Shown here one piece after another: positions 11,766-24,300 of a DNA stretch of 64,000 bases; within the stretch, counting starts at the first letter, position 1, and the number at the start of each line of letters is the position of its first letter. The notes beneath the pieces were generated by a model. That model worked only from the letters and a program-made list of their open reading frames with translations, was not told the DNA's origin and made no database searches. The position numbers and the translations under genes are program-made. Origin of the DNA: Sepioteuthis lessoniana (lineage: Eukaryota; Mollusca; Cephalopoda; Myopsida; Loliginidae); NCBI GenBank assembly GCA_963585895.1, contig OY757934.1, positions 48,730,126-48,794,125 on the forward strand, given 5' to 3'.

Positions 11766-14297
11766 GTGTTGTTTCTAATACCAGGGTGAGTTGAACGTTT
11801 TGTATTATTTTGGTAATGTGAGGCACAATTTGGCAACTGTGGATGCTTTTGCTGAAGTTGTGAAGGTGACTGATTACACTGGACTAAGATGCCAAGCTCA
11901 CCTGATACTCTCAGTTTGCTTCTTTGGCTTGGAGGAAAGCCTACCTGACTTTGCCTGATTGTCAAAGTTCTTGCAATCCGAGTGACATTTCTTCAATCTT
12001 GTTATTGTGCTGTGATCAACTGTGCCTTCCCCTTTTGCAAAACAAGTGTTTTTGGTTGCTTCCATGATACAAACTTAAAAAGTATTAATTTCTGAATTCG
12101 ACTGTTACACATCCATCTGTAGATAGTGAAATAATACATAATATGTCAGCACACTGACTACCACAATACTATTAATCACAGTGGGTACCTTCAATGGTTT
12201 GAACTGCTTCGGACATGTGATATACATATTATAATATTGTTATACTTTTGACTTACTAGTATTAACACATTTAAGCCAATTCATTTTGCATTTGTTTGAC
12301 TAAAATATTTTCTTAATTTTGATATATAAAGAATTTCTTAACGGCATTTTTTTTAATCTAACCAGGAATAAATATTTATTTTTAAGCAATTGCTTTGAGG
12401 ATCTGTCCCTTAACCATTGGGAATAGGAGGCATTCCCATGGTATAATGGTTAAGATGCTGGACTGATGAATCATAGTAAGCATGTTTAAATTCCAGCCGT
12501 ACTATTACGTTCTCTAATACCCTTGGAAAAGTTATGAACCCCCTTATCCTCTCGGCTATTGGTTAAATATTAACACTACTGTTCTACATGATGGCTTTGA
12601 CACTAAATAACCCATGCAAGTTAATATGCCATTAAACAAAGAAAGCACACCGTTGCGAATAGGCAGTATTTTTGTGTGTAGCCATTTTTTTTTTTTTTTA
12701 TCTTTTGCTTTCCTTTTGTTGCAGGCGTCTTCATGAATGGTCTCCTCATGGAGGGCAGCCATTATCTTGTCTCTTTTTTTTGGATGATCATCAAAATCCG
12801 CATCCTGAGTAAGTCCTCTTTACTGTGCTCTTCTTTTCAAGAACTCTACAATGAGTTAGAATAGCTGCAATTTTTAATTTATATTATAATTTTACCTGTG
12901 TTTTATCCATTCGTTCACATGTTATGCTTATCCACATATCCTCCCTGCAGCCAAGTGGGATACCCACCCCTGAACAAGTGAGAAATTCTACATCTCTCCG
13001 CAACCAAGTTGGATATTTTCTTGCATAGATGTTGCTTCTTTAGCTCAAACACTGTGTTGAACTTGAATAGAATTGCCCTGTGCTTACTTCATCTATCCTG
13101 ACTATGTAGCATAGTAAACATTAATTATTGTATATTGATTTGCTGAGGATCTGATAAGCTCCTGTTGAAGGCTTAAAAAAAAAAGTTTAGAAGATTCTTC
13201 AATACCAGCAATACAGTTATCCACAAAATTGAATATGCAACTATATATTGATCTTATAAGTTTCAATAGAATTGAATATTAAAAAATGATATGTGTATTA
13301 AGTATTATATAGAATTATGTATATTTTTGTATCATTTATTGCAAAGGCAACAATAGGGATTATATACAATATAATTACAAATCATCCTTTCTTGCTTTAA
13401 TCGCTCCTCTTTGATTTTTTCATTGCGTGGAATTTCCATGGGTCCTGCTAGTTATGATTAAATGAATTTTATCATCAAGATGTCTTTATTCTTGAACATA
13501 TATTGTAGACTTCCATTCCACTTTAAAAAAATCAACTTTTTTTAATTAGGCAAATACATTCAAAAGATCATAACAAGCATTTTGTAGCCAGTGGTAATGA
13601 TTTTGATTTGATTTACTTTTCATTTTTATTTTTAAAAATTTTTCTCCAGTGTATCTTTCTGGAAATATGCAGTAACAGGCGCTAAAAATAATCAAGAACT
13701 CAAGGTATGGAGTTGTGTGTCCTGGGTTTGTCTACAGACAATCAGGTGAGAAAATCAATTTTATTTTATGTTTAAGCTGAAAAAAGAAATTTTAATGTCT
13801 GTATGGACTGGATGTATATATTTTTTCACACAATATAAAATATCTTATTTTTTGGATGAACTAGTAAATTTGACTAATATTTTTTTTATTACTTTTAATT
13901 TTATCACAGCTCACTTAGGCTGTTAATCAACAATGATGAGGAACAGGATGAATTTTAGATAAAGGTTAAACTGTCAGTCAGTGAGATTTGAACTTATATT
14001 CCCTTTGTTTTAATTTGGCTTCTCTGAGACCAGGTGGGGGTGAGTTTGAATCTCACTGAGTGCTTATCTTTTATCTTCTCTGTTTTCTTATTTTAAATAA
14101 GGAGTGCCTACACATTTTCGGTTTGCAAGCTACTTATAAAATGACCCTATCGAAGTGTTCTATCTGTATTAAGGTATGCTAAATACACACACTGTTTGCA
14201 TGAATCCACACAGCACAATAAAATTGAATACATTTTATTACAATTCACTTGCATTAAGAAATATTCTTGATGTGGAACCCTTTCATTTTTAAATTTG

Positions 14298-14349
<52 letters not shown>

Positions 14350-14432
14350 CAGGGAATGGAGTAGCGCCCTCCCCTACACGTTGGTGTAGTAGCTATCGAA
14401 AAGGGAGCCTTCGGGTCACCCTCGACTAACTT

Positions 14433-14520
<88 letters not shown>

Positions 14521-15602
14521 AATTCATATGACCTTCAATAAATACAAATCTTTGATCAATCTTTTTTTTTTTTTTTTTTTTTTTTTTTCAACACAGTTTG
14601 TTTTTTATGTGTGGAACAAAGATGTGTTTCAACAGTAATATTATATAACAAACATCTGGTATTATTAACAGATATTTTCTTGGGACGTATATTTCCTATT
14701 AGAATTGAAAGAATTTGTTAAAATTTACTATCATGAAGCTAGATACTAGGTAAAGTTTTAAAAAAATAAAGAAAAATAAAACTGTTATAATTGCTTATCA
14801 TTGTTGCATGTTGTTCCTCTTTTTGTCTCTAGATTTCTTCCACCTCCAGCAGCACATCTTGAGGTTCAGACTGAACCTTGTATGAAAGTCGTACTTGATT
14901 TGAGTGCCCGTTATTTGGTTCTAACAGATTTCAGGCGTAAAGTGAGTAATTTTTTAATCCTAGATTTCCTTTTAGTGTCTATGACTTTGCACTCAAGGGT
15001 AAGGTAGGTAATTGATGCTTATTGGCAAAAGTCTGTTCCAACACATGTAATGCTTTAATCAAAATGAAATTTTATATTTTTAACTCTTTCACTACCAAGT
15101 TTTTTAAAAAAATTGTTTGGCAATAATTAAAAAAAAAAAAATTGTGCTTGTAGCCTTTTACAGATCTCTATCTTTTAACCCTTTCATTATTAATTAAAAA
15201 AAAATCATTTTTTTTTATTTTGATATGCAAAATTATGTTTTCTATACAATGTTTTAAGGATTAAAATAAAACTTGACTGGGACACTGGTTTTCCAATGGG
15301 AGTGAAAGAAAAATTAGAAAAAATTTTTTACATTTGAGAGAAAAATTAACATCTTCTGTGTGTGGTGGGGGGAGATAACGGATGGATTCATTGGCCCTTT
15401 CACTTGGGCATTAGCATGAAGTGAAATGGCAACAACCTTGTCCAGGATTTGAACTTTGGTTGCTGATTCCATTCCCATTGACGATTACCATTACATTAAG
15501 CTTAGTGTGCTGCCAAGCAATGCATTTATTGTAGTTATTAAACTTTAAAATTTATTGCAATGCTAACTTAAAATTGCTTTTAGTTTCTCTTTCAATCTCT
15601 CT

Positions 15603-15642
<40 letters not shown>

Positions 15643-15676
15643 CTTGTCTGTGCTGAGCTCATTGGGTTCTGCTTTC

Positions 15677-15709
<33 letters not shown>

Positions 15710-18387
15710 CTTCTTCAGGTTCTTTATATCTTAAGCTTAAGCCAGGATCACAAAACAGATACAGCTCATATCTCTTCAGTTTCTGAATTTCTACTTGCTC
15801 AACCTTGCCTCAGCTTTGCCATTCTGGATGCTCATGCCAAAAAATTCCGACAGTCTTTGAAAGATGACACCTTCCTTGAAGAGCTGACCACTGGTAAGAC
15901 ATTAGTTGTCTCAGATATATTTAATGTTTTAAAAACCATGTTGCTATAGTTAGTTTTTTCTTCTCCTGCATAAAAGAAAATTCTATCAATCTTACAAAAT
16001 TGGAGTTAATTTGACGTACTTATGATACTGTATTTGCTGGTACATAAAGTACATTTAAATAAACAAAATAATGATGTAAATATAATGCTATTGTAAATTT
16101 TGTTATGGTTATCTTATTTATAATGCATAGTACTTGTACAATGAAAGTTTAATTCAGAAAGAAATATCTTAATTTAACAAATATATTAATGTATAATGAA
16201 ACAGGAAGATACAAAAAAAAGATACTATTTAATATGAACCGTCAAAGGGAGTAAACTAATTAAAAGCAGTTCAAATAATAAACAAGAAACTAGAAAAACA
16301 AAACCCCTCCCCTCAATCTTAGGATGTCAGATCAGTGAACCAGTCATAGAAGCAAAGATTAAAAAAATCATCTTGCTAAACCAAATGAAAATTGCTCTGA
16401 AGTAGATTTGTTGATATTGTTAGTAGTAACTTGGCTGAACATTGTAGAGGGCAACCTGAAGGTTCCTTTTTCAGTAGCTACTATACCAGATTGCTCCACT
16501 TATCTGTACCTTATGCTTAGTGTTAAGCAAGGAGGCATCAAGTGCCTTTTTGAGTTTTTGGTATGTTTTAACCTGGGATTGAACCCCTGTCTTGCAGACC
16601 ATTGGCAAACACTAACTATTATGCCAATGGGTTAGTAAAGCATCAGTTGGCATATGGGACCCATTAACCTATATTAAGATTAAGTTGACCATTAGAAAAA
16701 ATTGAGGTAGGACAGGATATGACTGTGTTTCATAAACTGATAATGGTCTATTTGATTTGATAGATTTTGAACAGTTTTCCACCTGGTTAAATATTTCATC
16801 CAAATGGATAATTTTACAATAAAAAGGTATTTAAAATTTTTTGGCAGTAGCATTTGGGTTATAGTTTTATCACCCTGGTCCCAACTGAGCTTAATACTTT
16901 TGAAAGTATGTTGCCCCCCCCCAATTGAGTATCTATTTTTTTTTGTTCAAAAATCTAGCAAATCTAGAATGTGTAATCTCTTTGGATGATGTACATGACT
17001 TGTGTTCTTTGTACTTTGTCATAAGGGAAGTTATGTATTTACCCAACCCATCTACTAGCAGGATGTGACACAAGGTCAATTTTTTTTAGTAGAGGTGTCT
17101 ATTTTTTTGTATGTATTTACCCAACCCCCCTACTACAGACAGGATGTGAAACAGTCACTTTTTAAGTGGAGTAAAGCTGGTTTGAATTCAGAAGCTTCCT
17201 GGACTAGTTACCTGACCAAGGCTAAAGAAGCAGCCTACCCTACTATTTACTCATAGCTGGGATAGAAGAGATGAATTCATGCCTTTAAAAGAAATGCAAA
17301 CAGCCTTGTCCAGAATTTGAAATTGGGTTGCTGATTCCATTTCCTACAATGGTAACTGTTATACTAATCACATAGGAAGTTGTAAAGTAAGAGGGATATT
17401 ATTTTTCTCACCGGTCCTGTAACCTACTTTTGGTTATGGAAGCATTACTCACTCAGCATGTTTTAGGCAGGAATAGCCTGGTAAAACCCATCCCTTTCCA
17501 GGTCTATGACTGATTTGAATTTAGTTTTCCCTCTTCTTGACGAATTGCCATGCCAAAGTTAAAAAGCTCTGTTTGCTCTACTATTTACCTATAACTGGAG
17601 GGGGGATAGTTGGATTCATACCTTTTCTAAGGATATTAGTGCCATGTGAAATACAAACAGCCTCCTTTTAGGATTTGAAATTGGGTAGCAGTTCACTTCC
17701 TACAACAATTGTCAAACTACGTGTGCCTGAAGAGGGGTATTTTACTTGATATTAAATTAGGTCCTGTGTATAATGTTAATTTACTTTGGAAGTTGTAGGG
17801 AAATAGAATCTAATTCAACTAGGGTACTTTAACTAAGGATAATGTCCACACTCGGAAGATCTGATCCTCCTAGCTGCTTGTATGGATGGTCTGGGAGACT
17901 GGTTCAATCCTAGGTCGAGTCATACCAAAGACTCAAAAATGGTACTTGATGTCACCTTGCTTAACACTCAGCATTATGGGGTAAACATCAAGGGTAAAGT
18001 GAAGCAATCCAGGGAAGGAGTAGCACCCTCCCCTACGCCTTGTTGTAGTAGCTATTGAAAAAGGAGCCTTTGGGTCACCCTCGACTACAGTCGCCAACTT
18101 TACTTTTTTACATTGAGATAAAAAGTAACTCTAACCTCAAATCAACCTGTTGGCTTAGAGGTTCTGCTTATTTAGACATAGGTTTAGAAGTTAATGCTGA
18201 TTTAAATTCTGACAGTTGGCTGATCTGTTTTGTCAACTGACATTTGTCCTGCTAAACAAACAGTAAGATTTTTGTACCATTGCCAAGGCATGCTACTTCA
18301 ATACCTTATTGAATTGTCATCTCTGGTCAGACTTCACTTTTTGAATATACTCTCTTGATATTAACTTGTGTGACTCTCATCTGCTTA

Positions 18388-18454
<67 letters not shown>

Positions 18455-18718
18455 CATACACACACACACACACACACACCCATTGTTTCAGTGGGTAGTG
18501 TTTGCCTGGGAGACAGGGTTTCAATCTTAGGTCAAGTCATACCAAAAACTCAAAAAATAGTAATTGAATACCTCCTTGCTTAACACTCAGCATTATAAGG
18601 TATGAATTGAGGGTAAAGTGGAGCAATCTATGGAAAGAAGTTGTGCTCTTCCCTACACCGAGGTGTAGTAGCTATTGAAAAAGGAGCCTTCAGATTGCCC
18701 TCGATTACGGTTGCTAAC

Positions 18719-18755
<37 letters not shown>

Positions 18756-21298
18756 TGTTGTATCCTGCTCTACATCATTAATTGGTTCTAAAAGCTGTGA
18801 TGTAATCAACTTTTTGATTTAAACACTTCAATTTCTACAAAATATCTTTTAAATTGTATGTATTTTCTTTTGACTTGACATTGCGATGCAGGTTGATTAT
18901 TTTGATGGAGTACAAATGTTTTTAGTCTTTTCTTTATTTATTGAATTTTTTTTTCCAGATTGCAGTTTGTGTAATATTTTTTTAATTTACAAATTGTATC
19001 ATCTAGGTTTTTTTCACACTGTCAGAATTATAGAATAGTTATAAAATATATATATTACAACAGTGTATGGTTGTCACTATCTCACCTGTGTAGAAGTCGC
19101 TTCTCTAATGTGCAGAATAAACAAGAACAACACTTACCAGTTTAGTAGCCTCAGTGTCCAGCTGGCAGACAAAAAATAAAATGGGCGGTAACTCAATACC
19201 GACCCTGTAACATCTTAAGCAAGCCACTGTATGCACACACTAATATACCCATTCCCTGGGCCAGCAAATAAGTATTTACTCACACCTAATAAGCATTATG
19301 AATGAATTTCAACAATCTGGTGGGTTTATGGCAGACCAAATGTGGTATAATTTGGAGAGTGCTCAATATCTGTGATAGAGCTATTATATAATAATAAATA
19401 TATATTATTTTTTATATATATTTAATAGCATGGATGCTTATCTGTGACTCCTGGTTTCATGCGATCTTTTTATGACAATCATCAGGCAGAGAAAGAAAGA
19501 TATTGGAGAAATTGAAAAAATACAGTCAAAAGAATGTTTACATTAGGATTGTGTATAACTATTTTTGTGTATGCATGTGTTTATGTAGATTAATTTGCAT
19601 ATTATTGTGTATGGTCGTATATGTGATTTTATGATGATACATGCACCACATGACAGATTTGAGGTCTCTTAAATATGTGTAGTGAAAGTCGTGAGATAGA
19701 TGGGGATTGGGCTGAATAGAAAATTTAGTGATGATTTTAACTAAGGAACAAATTTATCATCATTGAATTATGAAGAAAATGAATTTTTTATTTGACATGT
19801 AAGTATAATAGACGAAAATGGATGCTGGATCTAAAATATAAGAATAATAGGCGAGGTGGGAATATTGTGCAGTTAAGAGACATGTTATATTGTAATATAC
19901 TATGGAGTATTATGCAATAATAGTATTTATATGTTGGAATATGTTCTGTGTTAAATTGCAATAATAATTTGTATTAGCTGTCTATGTTGTGTTATATTAC
20001 ATTATAAGTAAGAAAGGCACATTTGAACTTTATAAAAAAGAGAATGATACACCCATTTACATGCATACTACTTCAAACCATCCACCCTCAATCATCAAGC
20101 AAAACCCAAATTGATTAGCCACAGACTATTCGATAATTCTTCCAACATCGACATTTTCAACAAAAACAAACATATATGACAGCGTACTAAAAGATAGCGG
20201 TTATGAACAAACATTAGAATACACACCTCCAAAAAACAAACCAAAACACAGAAATAGAAATATAACTTGGTTTAACCCACCATACAACAAAAGCATAATG
20301 TCAAACATCAGTTGGGATTTCTTAAATCTAATAAGCAAACACTTCCCAATCATAGCCCTCCTAGCTAAAATTTTCAATGGAAACAATATAAAGGTCAGCT
20401 ACTGCTGTACAAGTAATAAATCCCAAATCATAAAAGGCCACAACAAAAAAATTGAAACCCTCCACAGCAACACACATCCCAACAAACAATGCAACTATAG
20501 CGATAAAGAAACATGCCCTCTACAAGGAAACTGCCAACAAAAAAAAATTGTGTACAGAGCCACTGTAAAAAGTAGTAACTCTCTCAAGCAATACATAGGT
20601 GCAATGGAGGGAACCATAAAACAAAGAATATATAACCACAAGCTTTCCGTCTCCAACAGAAATTACTTGACTAATATTTCTTTATCCACACATATCTGGA
20701 ACCTAAAAGACATGAACATTTCATCTACTATTATCTGGGGAAATACTAAAACTAGCACCTGCCTACAGCGAGACATAAAAAAAATGTCTCCTTTGCCTCC
20801 ATGAGAAACTCTCAATTATCACACCCATCACAAAACACTCTGCTAAACAAAAAATCAGAAATATTATCCAAATGCCCACATGAGAACAAACATCTACTTT
20901 CACATTTCGACCCATACACATTAGCTATCCTTACCATATCAATACCACCTTCATCCCTTAAAAAACCCCCACACTTTCATTAATAACCCCATAACACACC
21001 ATAAGTACCATTTTTCTCCATTGAACCTTTATATCCATCTCCAAGCACCCTCACTACCTGTTGAGGTAATGTTAGCCATGATTGTTAGAAATACGTCTTA
21101 ATACAGCATAGATAGCTAATAAAAATTATTATTACAATTTAACAAGGAACATATTCCAACATATAAATACTGGTAGCATATTACAATATAACATGTCTCT
21201 TAATACTATGATATTTCCACCTCACCTATTATTCTTACGTTTAAGATCCAGCATCCATTTTCGTCTAGTTTACTTCCTTGTCAAATCATATATGTATG

Positions 21299-21337
<39 letters not shown>

Positions 21338-24300
21338 AGTAATACCCTGGTTTCATGTCATTTTGGCATACATCAAAATTTGCCTTTACACCACTTTTGT
21401 AGACTGAAATAGTTCAGCAAAAGTCATTACATCCAATCTTACATCTCTCAGCTATGTCACCTATAGTATAATAGGACATGAAATAATTTTTTTTTCTTAA
21501 AAGATTATTCTTTATAAATTAATACTAAAATTTTCTTTAATGCATTAACAAGAGTCATATTCTATTGCATGTGGTTAAATTGAAAGGTGTTATCATATTT
21601 GATACATTTTTAGAGCAAATTACTAGGTAGATAACATTATTTTATTGTATTCATTATTAAAAAAGATAAGACTAAAATGTGGCTTTAGTGTTCTTTAAAG
21701 TTTACCAATAGTTATGTTCTTTTGTAAGTTATTTACTTGAGGTTTATTATGTTTGTTCTCATTTTTAAGGCATTATGTACAGTTTACATATTTCTGACTG
21801 CAACAGATTTTGAATAGTCCTATCTAAAACTTTTCTTGGAAAATGTCATTTATTTTTAGCGTAAACTTAAAAATTACCTGGATAACTTCATTTGTTAATA
21901 TACTATAAACATTTTACTGAAAAATTGTCAGTATTTGAATACTTCTGACCACCTCTGTAGACTTTTCTATTTGTAAATGGTCAATACTGAACAGAAATTT
22001 TCCTTGTTTTAAAGAATTGTTTTATCCCCAAATCATATTTGGTATTTTGTATGTTTGCAGGTGAAATTGAAGAGGATGAATCCGAAAAGTTACTTGACGA
22101 TGAGGATGGAGAAATTGTCGATGGCGTTCTTGTCAAGTTATATGCTGTTCATAGCTCGTAGGTTTCTTTTCATAACAATATTTCCTCTTTAAATGTACCC
22201 TCTCTTTAGCTTTTTTCTTTTCCATCTTTCTGTCCACCTTTTTAAAATTTAATCTTTCTCCACTCTGTGAAGGAAGTCCCTGTGGTGTAGTGGATAACAT
22301 GCTGGACTGTGATATCATAGTGAAGTTGAACTCCAGTTGTGCTATTATGTGCATTTTCAGATCAATACTCTTGGGAAAGGCATGAACTCTTTTATCCCCC
22401 TAGCTATGGGTTAAATAGTACCACTACTGTTCTTCTCCAAGGATGGCTTTGGCATTAAATAACCCATGAAGGTTGATATGCTTTTAAAGAAAGAAACCAA
22501 ACCATCTACACTAGGGTAACCAGCTGAACTATATTTGTTATATTTTATTTGTCTACTATGTCATCTTCTGATATGATCCTTTTATGTTACAGAAACAATA
22601 ATCTATGTATAGATATAGCTTATTCCATCAGGGGAATTCTTGTAACCTTTTTATTTTTTTCTTAATGACCCATCTGTAGTGAATGGATTAATAAAAATCA
22701 TAAAGGGTGATGTGTAAAAAGTTATTACATACCAGGTAAAAAGTAAATGATAATCAATAAGTTATAATAGGAAATATTTATGCAATATATGATGTGTATC
22801 TATAATACTTAATGTATTTGGCAGAAAGTAATGTGCAAGATGTAAGATCTACTGAGAACTTAAGGGCATTAGACATATTTTTTACTCAAATAATTTCAAA
22901 ATAATAGTGGACCAGATCCCATTTATTTGTTTGCCTTTCTTTCCTTTAATAATTTGGCTGTGTTCCCTTATCTTTATCAGAACAAAGGGGAGGCATCTTT
23001 TTTCCTTCTGACAAATAATCCTCGGGTATCTCCTGGTTAGATTTGGGTAGAGTTCATGACAAACCATGAAAAAAAAGCTGATTTAAGGCGATTCTATTCT
23101 ATAAGCGATCTAGGGTTTTAGCATAGTGAGCCTGTCATAAAATGATCATCCACTAGTATGCAGCAAATTTGCTAGTTATAGTAGTGATAATAATATCATT
23201 GTGTAAGAGTTAAAATGCTTGATGCTATTGTGGTAAAGAAAGTCTTTTGTTGAAAAAGAATTCATTTAAAATAATGCCTAAAAAATTATCAGGATAGTAT
23301 TTTGGTTAAAAGCCATACATAAATCTGATGTTGCTGATAAAATAAAACAGGAATTCTTCCTAGCTGTAGCCATGCCAGTTCTATTGTATGGTGACACCAC
23401 TTGGACTCTGATGAAATACTTGGAGAAAAAGCTAGATGGGAACTATAAAATAGTTGCTGTATGGCTATTTACTTTCCATCCCACAAACCATCTAAGTAAG
23501 ATGAACAAGACATGCTGGCCACTGATGAACTCATAAGCAATGGATTCCTATAGATGGATGCAACATTGGTTATCCAGGAAAAACATACATTCACCAGCTC
23601 TGTGCAGACGCTGGATGCCGTCTAGAGGACCTACTAAGAGTGATGGCCAATAGATATGGATGGTGAGAGTGTCAAAAAAATCTGCTGTTGGCATGCCTTG
23701 ATGGATAATGAGTATTTATAATATATTATAGATATGTATAGTTGTGGAAGGTCTTTAGATGTTTTTGTTTGCTTCAGTGGCATTATGGCTCAGTTCACAT
23801 TTGTAAAGCATAAGTTCCTGAATTAGACTTGCTAATTGATCTGTGTGGCTTTCAAAGCACACATGGTGTGAGACAATGCACAACATGTCATTACACCAAC
23901 CAACCAACCACAGTGAGTATCTTTGTCTTGAACTGATACAAACTAGATCATACCAAAATATTGCTTGCCCAGTCAGCTGGGGTGGTAGAATACACAGACT
24001 GCATCTTTGCAGAGTGGTAAGACCCCCCCCCCGGAAACGAGTGTCCTGATATGACACCAAACTATCTGATGGTGAGGTTCCAGTAATGCTAAAGCTTTGG
24101 ATAATGCGGAGTACCCCTTCATTGCCATCACTCCCTGGTCCACTCTGACCTGATAGTCCTATAGGTCAAATAGAACTAAACTGTGTACTTATGCCAACCT
24201 TAATTCCTTGAAATAGAACTGTTTTGACATGTAAACTGTGTACTTATACTAAATTGAATTGTTTGAAATAGAACTGTTTTTGACATTGAAACTGTACTTA

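Noticed and set aside
20201-20386. Minus-strand hydrophobic 61-codon ORF
   Set aside because: Antisense shadow of the Penelope-like coding region.
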